Part shown: positions 10,069 through 19,666 of the stretch, one piece after another | Layout of the letters: every line of letters starts with the position of its first letter | Numbering within the stretch: position 1 is the first letter of the stretch | Source of the DNA: Turbatrix aceti | Taxonomy: Eukaryota; Nematoda; Chromadorea; Rhabditida; Panagrolaimidae | Length of the DNA stretch: 64,000 nucleotides | Reading direction: 5' to 3' | Assembly: GCA_963969345.1 (NCBI GenBank) | Contig: OZ017770.1 | Coordinates: 4,225,246 to 4,289,245 of the forward strand | Made by a program: the position numbers and the translations under genes | The notes under the pieces: generated by a model | Seen by the model: only the letters and a program-made list of their open reading frames with translations | Database searches by the model: none | Told to the model about the DNA's origin: nothing

Positions 10069-12058
10069 TCAACAGGTGCTTCCTATTTTTTCGAATCGCC
10101 GCTTCAGTTGCGCAATGTGTTCGTCCAGGAATACGTTGTCAGGCATGCTTGCAATATCTCGCAACTCAACGCTGTTAACTGGCTCTCCGTCGGTGACACC
10201 CACTGCAAATACTTCGATATTCTTGTCATGAAGTTTTTTTGCAGCTGGAGCAGGGTCCGGTTTACTGAAACCATCGGTAAAGACGATAACCACCGGTGTA
10301 ACATTGGGGCGTGCTCTAGGACCCGTGATTTCGTCGTATGCAATTTCGAGTGCCTTATCGGTGTACGTTGTGCCACCGATAAATGCGACGTTGAGCAGTG
10401 CACTGTGAAAATCTTCCACTGTACTTTCGTGCAGGGGAATACTTAACTCATGCTGATATCTGCCAGAATACCTGACCACTCCAAAGTGAATAGAATCAAC
10501 TTCTGCAGGTAGAATGCTGATAATATCAGCTGCAAACTTGATTTGTTTTTCAAAACGCTTTTGCAGTGATCCCGAAGCGTCAATAACCAGTAACATATCA
10601 TAGTTGCATTCTGAAAAAAAAAACACTGCAGAAAGCAAAAAAAAAAATCTGCGATTTCTTACTGTAAATTTTTTTTGGCTTTGTCGTGGTGGTAGGCGCC
10701 TGGGTGGTAGTGGTTGTAGTGGTGGTAGTAGTAGAGGTGGTACTAGTTGTCGTTGTCGTCGTGCTAGGAGCTTGTTTAGGCGTTGTTGGCGGTGGCGGTG
10801 GCGGGGAAGGCGTCGTGCTCCGAGGAGTTGTAGTAGCAATTGTTTTTGGAACGCTGGAACTTGCCTGAGGCGTAGTTGTCGCCTCTGTTGTCGTGGATGT
10901 CGTGGTTGTTGTCGTGGTAGTTGTCGTTGTCGTGACAGGTACTCGGTGGGGTCTGCATGTGACAAGGCGTTTTGCTAATTCCTTGTAGCTTGAAGGTAGT
11001 GTGAAAAAATTTGATTCATCGCCAGCAATGTCAAGAAGAGTTGCTCTGAACGGTGTCCATCAATCAAAATTTGTTCGTATAACAAATGACTGTGCAAACC
11101 AGTCGTTAACAGTCAGCTGTTTTTTACTTACCGATGGTAGGATGCTCCGAGACTGACGGCGAAGCGCTGGACGTTTGGAATTGCTTTGATCAAATTCAAC
11201 CCCTCGGTGGTATCGTCGTAGCTGTATCCGTCAGTAATGACTACTACGCTGGTCTGGACATTTGTACGTCGATTGACCAAATCCGTGCTTGCAAGTTTGA
11301 GAGCTTCGCCGACGGCTGTGATACCGGAGTAAAAAGGTAACGCTAAAAAAACGAAACAATAGTCAATTATGGCAATCAAAACTAACTTTCTGCAATAGTG
11401 GTAATGTTTTCTTTGTCCTGATGATCTTTGAGTGATACAATAATTCTTTGTCTCCTTTTGCTGCTGAACAGAATAATTCCAATATGCGTGTAATCAGGGC
11501 CAATGTCCACTTCCTTGACCACATTGTGAACGTACGATCTGTGTTGTGCAAAAAGATCGGTCACAGAACTCGTTGCATCAACGACAAATAATATATCACC
11601 TTCACAGTCTGAAAAAAGAGCATAACGTGTCTTTTTGCAAAGAATAAAAAAAAAGTAAACTGACCCAGCGTTTTTACACCTGAAGGACCAACGGCCAATG
11701 ATTTGCTTTCAACTGGCACGGGTTTTGCAGATGTGCTCGGAGGCTTGGGAGTTGTACTAGGCACCGTGGTGGGCTTCTTAGAAGTGGAAGTTGACTTTTG
11801 CACGGGCTTGGACGTCGTTGTAGATTTTACCACTGGACTTGACTTCTTGGGAACATCGGCGACTTTAGAATCATGCACAATGGGTTTCTCAGAAGCTTTC
11901 GCAGCTGCCGCAGTTACCGCAAACTTCGGTGAAACACTTGTAACTGGGGCAGCCAACTTCTCCGGCGTCGAAGTTGCATTCAAGGGTTCATCATCGTGGC
12001 ACTGAGAATATATGCCGCGAAAAAGCAAAAATAAAGTCAAAAAACGTATAAGAAACAT
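10069..12058 (-). CDS. Secreted protein with two von Willebrand factor A domains and Thr-rich linkers
   Basis: Five exons (12058-11665, 11608-11387, 11342-11132, 11045-10663, 10610-10069) give 583 residues in frame. A signal peptide (MFLIRFLTLFLLFRGIYS) leads into a Ser/Thr/Pro/Lys-rich region (about 20-130). A first vWA domain follows with metal-binding DATSS at 142-146 and the later VVVITDGYS strand. A linker of almost pure Thr with Pro runs (about 300-400) precedes a second vWA domain with DASGS at 414-418, GGTTYTD and VVIVFTDGFS. vWA domains bind protein ligands through a divalent ion held at DxSxS. Secreted nematode proteins of this design are usually cuticle, matrix or gut-surface proteins. 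The Thr-rich linker is a likely mucin-type O-glycosylation zone (inference). Antisense frames over the linker are low-complexity artefacts. Confidence 0.88.
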
Positions 12059-12574
12059 GTCGACGGGTATCAGACGCTCATAGAGTGTCGTGACTTTTTA
12101 TCGGAAACAAGTAAGAGACTTCTGCTCTAATAAAAAAATTATGGGTGTGAGCGGAACAGAAGCTAGCGTTGTGCTTCTACAGGTGTGATGATATCAGAGG
12201 GAAGCGATGCATTATAAATCATTCCAAGAGGTTTGACTTTCAATACAAACCTGATTTATGCTGTACTTTATGTGGAGCAGTCTTGACACTGCGTTTGTCA
12301 CTGTAGCATTTATTACTTGTCGGTATCTCCTCAAGGTCATAATATGCATGCACAATCGTTCCCGTCTGGGTCAAAAATAACAAAAAAAGAAGCATTTACG
12401 TGAGAGTTGAGATTTACTCTCTCACACCTTGGCCGTGGCGCGCTGTTACGACCCTCACTGATAATCGATTGGCATCAAAAATGCCCAAAAGGCGCATAGT
12501 CGATTTGTCGATCTGTTCTTTGTGGGTTGCACGCAACTGCATGTTTTTTTCGCGTTTATACCGGTTAACGGGGC
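12059..12574. other. Divergent intergenic region
   Basis: About 515 nt between the divergent vWA and phosphatase genes, so both promoters should be here. A TTTATA block at 12555 lies 20 nt before the phosphatase start codon. No gene supported. Confidence 0.5.
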
Positions 12575-14498
12575 ATGGATAAGCTCTCTGTTGTCAGTAG
12601 TGTAGAAGCCCAGGTAATGTATTATTTTTATGTGTTACAATGATTGACATTTATTAGTTTGCAGGACCAAATCATCGATGATTTCTGGTTCAGGCAAGAA
12701 GGAAGGCACTCAAATGCGCAGCAAGGCCGCCTCGCAGACTTTTCAGAAAGGAAGATCTCCCGCAGAAATCGACGGTCATGGCTTGGACGTTTGTGGGAGC
12801 GTTATCAGGAGCGGAAACTCAAAGAACGCCTTGTATGTGAATTTATTTGGTCGATTTATTTGGTTGTGATTATTTCAGGATCAATTTGACAGAGACGAAA
12901 TCAGGCGATACGTTGCGCAGAAGCTTTTCAAGGTCGATGGCATCCTCTGCGACGAACAGACACGCATTTTGCTTATCGATCAACTGCTCTCAAGCAGTGG
13001 TCAAATGCTTCTCAGGGGCGAAGGCCTCGACGACGTCACCCGAAAGTATGGACCAGCACTGGCTGAGTGGGCTTTGGATCGCGTTGCTGCTACCGTCAAT
13101 CAGCCATCCGAAATTCTCAAACATGCGACAGCCGAGTACAGCGCGTTGAAAGATGTTGATCCCCTGCTAAATTGGCATCGTCTAAAAACAGAAGACAGTG
13201 CGCGAACGATTCAACGAATTCAGGATTTTGGCGACATCATGGCGCAGATGGTCAAGTACTCTATTATTATCGAACCTGGACGACTTCGTGCTCATCTTTC
13301 TGTAAGTTAAATTTTCGATCCTCAAATCCATAATTTTTTAAAGTCTTTTTTTTTGTTTTTATAGGCATATGTTGAGGAGTTCAGTGAACTGACATCCATT
13401 TTCGAAGACATAGAATTTGAACCACAAGAAGTAGAACACAAAGCGTTCGATCAAAACCATATCACGAAAGCACGCAACAACAAACTCGACTGCGTTGACC
13501 ACTCCCGTGTTGTTCTTTATCTGCCGGCGAGTTTAACAGAACCCGAACCCGATGAAGCCGATCTATATTTTTCGCCTCTGATTGATTTTGAAACAGAATC
13601 CACGAAAATTAATCCGAAATAGTGAGTTTTTTACAGTGAAAAAAATATCGCCAGTGCTTTTTTTGCAGTGGCACTGGCGACTTCATTCACGCCAATCGCA
13701 TTGCAGGCGGACCTCTGCTCAACACGTTTATATGCACGCAGGCTCCTATGCTCGATACCATATGCGACTTCTGGCGCATGATCTGGCAGGAGAAACCTGA
13801 AAACATCTTTATGCTCTGCGATGCTGCGGAAGTTGAAAATTTCAACATATTGGGTGTCGAAGAGCAGGATCACTGCCCTTTCTATTGGCCTAAGTTTGTT
13901 TTCTATTTTCTTTCTCTTTTCTTTTGCATCCACATGAGCACATTTTAGATTAATGGGAGAAGAGAAGCAATTTGGCAATTTAATTGTTCGTAACGATCAC
14001 ATTGATAGCGTCGCCGATCCACTGTTTACGATGACTCGCATCTCAATCTGGCATAAAGATGAGCCTGACAACGTCCACACGCTCGATCACTGGCAGTGGG
14101 ATTGGCGTGACTACCGTGATTTTTACTGGCCCTTTCGTCTTCTTCGTCGCTCGCGTCTTTCCAAACGACCAACCGTCGTGCACTGTCTTGATGGCTGCGG
14201 ACGCTCCGGGACACTGGTCTTCATCGAGGTTTTGCTCATGAATATTCTCAGAGGTACGGTTGTTTACGAGCATCCCGGGTTGACCTGTGCCACCTTTGTG
14301 CGCATGCAACGACGCCACGCCATCGCAAACTGCCTGCAATACATCTACGCTTACCGAGTTGTCCTTCACTGGATCCAACCCTTTCTAACCAACCCAATGA
14401 CCCGTTTTTCGTTGGGACTCATTTTCGAGGATTCGGGCTTTGTCACAAAGTTTGACGAATTGGCTCAAACGTATGCACGCCTTCATAACCTTCGCTGA
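12575..14498 (+). CDS. Protein tyrosine phosphatase, nematode-expanded cytosolic type
   Basis: Six exons (12575-12613, 12665-12832, 12879-13301, 13365-13621, 13669-13893, 13949-14498) give 553 residues. The first ~285 residues form a charged helical extension without known domain. The phosphatase domain then shows YGTGDFIHANRIAG (the DYINA segment), FICTQAPMLDTICDFWRMIW (the QGP...DFWRM segment) and the P-loop VHCLDGCGRSGT with C450 and R456. PTPs remove phosphate from tyrosine through the P-loop cysteine, which is intact. Two departures from consensus: the P-loop reads HCLDGCGRSG instead of HCSAGVGRTG, and the acid-loop WPD seems to be WRD (WDWRDYRD), which keeps the Asp. The classical pTyr-loop KNRY is not obvious; the NNKLDCVDHSRV segment stands in its place. 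Likely active or partially active; substrate unknown. Poly(A) signal at 14608. Confidence 0.9.
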
Positions 14499-14607
14499 AC
14501 TCCGACTCTTCGTCGCTGTTGAATATTAACGTAATTGCCCATCTTTTGCGTCATTGTGTATAGGGTAATTGCTTATAACATGCTAAAAAAATGATGCGAA
14601 ATATCAA

Positions 14608-14613
14608 AATAAA
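14608..14613 (+). terminator. Poly(A) signal of the phosphatase gene
   Basis: AATAAA about 110 nt after the stop codon, between convergent genes. Confidence 0.5.
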
Positions 14614-14690
14614 TACTTGGATACGAAGTGCTTTATGTAACAAACACGGTTTAGTAAGCGATATAACATTAACAGTCTACCATCGCTGGA

Positions 14691-16097
14691 CTATTTACAA
14701 GTATGAATTTGCACGTGCTCCTTGCACTCCTTGCATTTGACCTGGCAACACCACACAAACTTGCACTGGCATCGGACGGATTTGATCTCGGATTTGGTAT
14801 TGTAGCCTCGCCCGCAGCAGAGAAGATCACAGCTGTCAGGGCCGAGCGAAGAGCTGTTGCATTCGCGATTCTGAGTACCAAGAATTCCTATAATGTTTTT
14901 CAATGGTTAAAATCAATGCGTCATTGCTTTTTTACGACCCCTTCCAACTTACCAAGCGCGTCATCACGCTCGCAGTAGTTGGGCGATCGATAGATGTATG
15001 CCATCTCATTGCCTCGAAGGGGAATCATACGCTCGGATCGTTCCTTGCGACGCAGCTTCTTCTTGGCTTTCTTGGCAACCTGAACTGCAAAGTGGTTGTA
15101 ACGCTGCTTGAGCATCTCCGCAACTTCATTGAACTTGGGCATTTCGAGCCAGCATGTTTGAGATTCACACGCTCCACTGACGCCATGACAACGACAATGA
15201 CGACGCATATTTTGGGTAATGGCCTGAACAAGACACCGTATGACTTTTTTTTTGGGAGTCAACAACTCACCTCTCGTCCGACAAAGTTGTTATGGATGTT
15301 CATGAGATGGATAGTATCCTTGGTTTTTCTGAACGCTTCGTGCTCAAAGGCGTCCAAGAATTGCCTGGCAAATTGCGTAGAAAAAGACGTATCATCAGAA
15401 CAGCCGCCCCAATAAAAAGGTGATTTTGGTGGTAACCTGGGTGAAAGGTCGTAGGATATGTCTTGTATCGTATTGGTGTCGGTATAGCGTTGAAGTGCTG
15501 GCTGCTCATTGCAACTGCACTCGGAGATGTTACCTGTGCTGCAGAGACGAGTGATAGCATGGACAATACCGGCGCTCGTAATCGATGTAAGAAACGCTGT
15601 TTCACGGTTGCCGGCACGCAGCGTTGCGCCGAGCAAATCTTGGAAAACAAGGTTTCCTGCCGTCGTATTGGGATAAACGTGAAAGCGCTCAGAGCAATTC
15701 CAGCGATCGTTCTTGAACTGCACTTGGCATTCGTAAATGGCTTCTCGGGCGCTTCTCGCAATCGCCGGAATGGCAATCGGATACTGAACAAGAAACTGAT
15801 TAATTGGACAAAAATAAAGTTATGGGACACAAACCGATTCACAGAGATCACGTTGGCGAGGATTCAATCCAGTCAACCTGTTGCAGAGGGATCTCAAGTT
15901 GTCCCTGGCAAAAGGACTGTTAATTTCACGCTCGTACATGGCAGTCGACGACAACGCCAACGTTCTGCAAAAAATAAGCCGTCCATTAAAATTTAGACAA
16001 AAAATAAAAAAACAACTTACAGCCAATTATACGGTGGCTCAGTAGCTACCGCACAAATCAAACATATTGCAGCAAAAAATAATAGCAGACGCCGCAT
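14691..16097 (-). CDS. Wnt family secreted signalling ligand
   Basis: Five exons (16097-16021, 15964-15835, 15783-15271, 15223-14953, 14887-14691) give 395 residues. It begins with a signal peptide (MRRLLLFFAAICLICAVA). Hallmarks follow in order: an LCxxxxGLxPRQRDLC-type segment; AREAIYECQVQF...RWNCS; FYWGGCSDD with a downstream FLDAFE; the invariant CHGVSGAC with the acylated serine at 256; TCW; and the cysteine-rich C-terminus LCCGRGYN, CQCKFVWCCQVKC. Wnts are lipid-modified in the ER by Porcupine, carried by Wntless and bind Frizzled/LRP or Ror receptors to control polarity and cell fate. The acyl-serine and the terminal cysteine pattern are complete, so it looks functional. Assignment to one of the five nematode Wnt orthologues needs a tree. 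An alternative reading through the intron after 15271 is excluded by a stop. Confidence 0.96.
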
Positions 16098-16724
16098 CTT
16101 GTGGCTAAACTAAACGAAAATAAAATAAGAGCCAATAAAATTTTTACAATAACAAAACCAATGCCGCGGATCGAAAAAAAAAGAGGAGCGGCAAGGTATT
16201 TTGTGACTTTTACGTGAGTCCAATGACAATGGGCGGGTTGTTTCGTTGTCTTTCTTTCTCCAACTTGTATTTCTATCGCCATCGCTCCGGTTGTCATCTT
16301 GGTAGTCAAATTTGCATTTACGATTCTTCGGAACCGCATCTGCTAAATGGCTTTGCCGTTGATTTGAGTGCACCAGAAACCAAAAATGGGTGAAAAAAAA
16401 TTTAAGAGCAAACTATGTAACTTTTACAACGTCGGCGGCGGCGGCGGCGGCGGCATGCCCGATTGATAGCCGGCTCCAACATAAAGATCGGATCATATGC
16501 CTTACAAAAAAGGCATCGCTGACACCTGCTTCCTGTTATTACTTGTTTTTTTGGCACCCTAAGTGTATGCTTGAATATTTATTATACACATAACGGCACA
16601 CAGCCTCGCGCCTTAATACCTCAATTCGACAAGAAAGCGACTCAGACAACCGGGGCTTCATTTAAAAGGCTTGCGGGTCAACCAACACCTAAGTCCTTAT
16701 CAGGCAGCAGTCATCGCCATCAAT
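16098..16724. other. Divergent intergenic region with GGC microsatellite
   Basis: Separates the divergent Wnt and four-TM genes. A perfect run of GGC triplets (about seven) lies at 16434-16454. TTTAAAAGG at 16659 is a plausible TATA-like element 65 nt before the next start. No gene supported. Confidence 0.5.
16434..16454 (+). repeat. GGC trinucleotide microsatellite
   Basis: Uninterrupted CGG/GGC triplets in otherwise AT-rich DNA, in the Wnt upstream region. Confidence 0.8.
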
Positions 16725-17601
16725 ATGTCAAACACGCTACAACCACCGCCAGATGAAAACAGTGGTATGCCTCGACAATGTTTGGCTTCGATTTTGTTTG
16801 GAAGTTTTTTGCAGATTTTAAGATGTACGACATCACTACCCGATCACCACGATCCATTCAATTTCCAGCCTATTACACATGTTGGGGCCGATTTCACTCC
16901 AAGGTTTCTGTCTACCATTCGATGAACATTTGTTTTCACTTTGCTATCTTTTAGACGTCATTGAGGATCTGCGTTCTTGCAGACATCATTATTCAGATTT
17001 TTATATTTGTTCTAAACTACAAGCATGGTGTGTACCTCACAAACATGTCTCTGACCACGTCGACGGTTATTGATGTTATGAATTTCGTGGCTTTGGTTTC
17101 CATTTGTACAGCGTTATACACGCAGAATACAAGATGGTGCTTTCCTTTCATTTTCATCAAAGTAATTTCAGATTGCCTGAAAGCCGTTAAGTTGAATGTT
17201 TTCAGCTGTTCGTTGTGTCACTCTATTTTTTGGGCTCTATTATATGTGCACTGCTGTTGATATTTCCAAGCGTTCCTGCGTACATCATTCTACCAAAGAT
17301 GACCACAGGCGTAGAAGAAGCTCTTCGCCTCGTTATATTTGTGCACATGTCACTTTTTGAGTTGTGGTTTTACCGGAGCACTCTAGCTGCATATGTTTAC
17401 TACCAAGACAGAAATTCCAAATCAAAAGCTGCCTCGATGCTGCTGCTATTTGACGTAAAAAACATTTTTTATCCCATTTTTTTGAAAGAAAAACGACATA
17501 TGTTTAAGGCAAACCGGGTTCAAAATGCATCAACATCGACAGCCGACAATAACCATTCAGAATTTCATTTGCCCAGTGAATCTACGGTACATCTTGTGTG
17601 A
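16725..17601 (+). CDS. Four-transmembrane protein, LAPTM/DUF7027-like nematode family
   Basis: Exons 16725-16764, 16815-16903, 16955-17161 and 17206-17601 join to 243 residues. A cytosolic N-terminus with PAYYTCWGRFHSK leads into four hydrophobic segments (around ICVLADIIIQIFIFVL, VIDVMNFVALVSICTALY, LFVVSLYFLGSIICALLLIF and ALRLVIFVHMSLFELWFY). A polar, Ser/Thr/Asn-rich tail of about 60 residues ends in STVHLV. This layout, with a Cys/His/Trp motif right before TM1, is common in nematode four-TM proteins related to lysosomal LAPTM proteins. The resemblance is by layout only and function is unknown. It converges with the next gene, with only 103 nt between stop codons. Confidence 0.8.
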
Positions 17602-17704
17602 ATATCAGGATATGCGGAATTAGAAAGGAACAATTGTTAATTGGGTGTTAATCACATTATATACATATACAGATATTTGTGGATATTGCAATATTGCAGC
17701 TGTG

Positions 17705-18733
17705 TTACTGGGTTTTAGACTGCCGATAAATTAAGACGGCTACGATGAAGAAAGCGAATTGATGAAGGACAACGACGCCGAGAAGTGCGCTTAAAAAAAT
17801 AATTATAGTGATGCAAAAATCAGTTGTCGGGGTGAGAAAAAAAAACTCACCAAAAAAAGATATTTTCAAGGTATTGCTTGTCGCTTAGTTCGTCATCGTG
17901 AAGGCTCGTAAAGATGACTATCCCAATGGCTGCACAACCTGCGACAAACACTAGGATACTTTGAAATGTAAGTGGTAAAACAAATTTGAATCGTTGCTTT
18001 AAAATGCCGAACAGAAAAGCAGCCGCGAGAAATGTATATACGACGGCTGCCCCGCTGATGACACCTGAAAGAAAATATCCTGGGCGTAAACAAGCGACCA
18101 GAACGGCCAAATGATTTGCAACAAACAAGCAAGTGTTTTCCGCCCTTGTTCGCTCCCGATGTTGCCTTCAGTCGTCCAGCTCAGGACTAGGCCGGCTATC
18201 ATGGCCAGTTCGCCGGTTAGGAGTAGTATAAATGCTGCTAAAACGCGTTATATATATTTTTTGATGAATAATTGCGTGCCGTTTTAGCAGAAATCCTAAC
18301 CAATGTATAGTGATGCTGTCATGTTGTTCTTGTGTTGGCTTGGGTTTAAGAAAGATCGTCTAACGCACAGCCGATCTGTGCAGAATACGTCAAAGGACGG
18401 AGTTCTACCAATTTTGTGGCTCGGCTCTGCGTAGAGTCGATCGTTGAGGCACCAAGTGTAGCGCAAATTTTCTAAAAAAAACACCAAAGTCAGAACAGGT
18501 TATCAGAGCATGAAGTTCTTTTTTCCATGGTTTTTAGTTTTTTGTCTCCTGAACTCACCCATGTATCGTGACAAATGCGTTTCCGCCAAGGGAGGCGGTT
18601 GGGGAGAACTGCTTGACGAATTGGTGTGTCCCATTACGGATTCCAGGCTGCCACTTGAGGGCGATGAGTAGTCGCCGGCCATGCTATTGCTCTTTTCAGA
18701 GTCCCGGCGACGATCATGACGCTGCTCGGCCAT
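17705..18733 (-). CDS. Four-transmembrane protein of unknown function
   Basis: Five exons (18733-18559, 18471-18301, 18237-18127, 18064-17851, 17789-17705) give 251 residues. The N-terminal ~110 residues are polar, with a Ser/Pro-rich patch (NSSSSSPQPPP), and contain ENLRYTWCLNDRLYAEPSHKIG. Four hydrophobic helices follow (AAFILLLTGELAMIAGLVL, VISGAAVVYTFLAAAFLF, FQSILVFVAGCAAIGIVIF, LLGVVVLHQFAFFIVAVLIY), ending IYRQSKTQ. The exon 3 donor within LAC is GTTTGT, weaker than the rest, but it is the only one keeping frame and a 62-nt intron. No family recognised. Tetraspan topology like MARVEL or claudin-type proteins is possible, but the claudin W-GLW-C-C signature is absent. Confidence 0.75.
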
Positions 18734-19666
18734 TTAGATTAGGATGTAATATTATTGACTGACCCGTTTCGTCGAATTAAACGTACACGTATGGTCCACT
18801 TATACGTGGTCTTTTTTAATTCACCGGGATTGCTTGCATTTATTCTGCGCTCCATCTGCGCAAACACTCAACCTGTCAAGGCTGGCTATCCATGTTTGAT
18901 GAACATTTTTAACCTCTAATTTGGGAAACGCCTCATAGCTGAAACTCATCGCTGACCACTAAACCGGGGGGCCGATGTGCATCATTTAACAAAAGTCGAG
19001 ACAAAATTGTGTAATTTCCTTTTTTACGCCATTTGACTTTTCTTGTTCTCACCATGCAACTTTATGGGAGTGTTAGAAACAAAGTAACCCTTGCATTTTG
19101 TCACTCGGAGGAAAAAGCCCGGATGCGAAATGAACCACTCAAAAACAAACGTCGGACAAGAAAGTGAAACAACAACATGTTTATCCAATTTCACTCCATC
19201 GTTGTTCGGACAGAACATATGGCATGAATTCCACAGCTGAGCCTTGAGGTAAAAGGCACACGGACTCTAATCGGAATTAAATCGTTTATGGCAGGCGGAA
19301 GAGAGATCAAATGTCATTCATTTGTCTGGGCCTTCTTTAAAATATTAATGCTTAATCAATGTTATGTTCGATTTATTGCAACAAAATTTCGCGTTTTTAA
19401 ACCCTGCGGACAAAAAAAGTTAACCTTGATATTCCGAATTTTTTTCTTGCATGCGTGGTTGAGTCAGACGACACCAAAACAATTCGACAGCCTTGTGCTT
19501 GTTTATTGTTTTTGTTCGCAGTTGTAAATTCGCATATACAAAAGCTAGGATACCGATGATTATTGCTTCCGTCTTCTCGGGTGTCGGGATTGTTTGATTT
19601 TCCAACTGTGCAATATTTCTTCTTTTAAAACAATTCAGTGTTTCGGTTTTAGGCTCTCAGTGGACG
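18734..19666. other. Divergent intergenic region
   Basis: About 930 nt of AT-rich DNA between divergent genes with only short non-convincing frames. It should hold promoters for both neighbours. Confidence 0.5.

Noticed and set aside
10604..10978. Arg/Cys/Gly-rich and Val-rich plus-strand frames
   Set aside because: They are antisense readings of the Thr-rich linker exon of the vWA protein.
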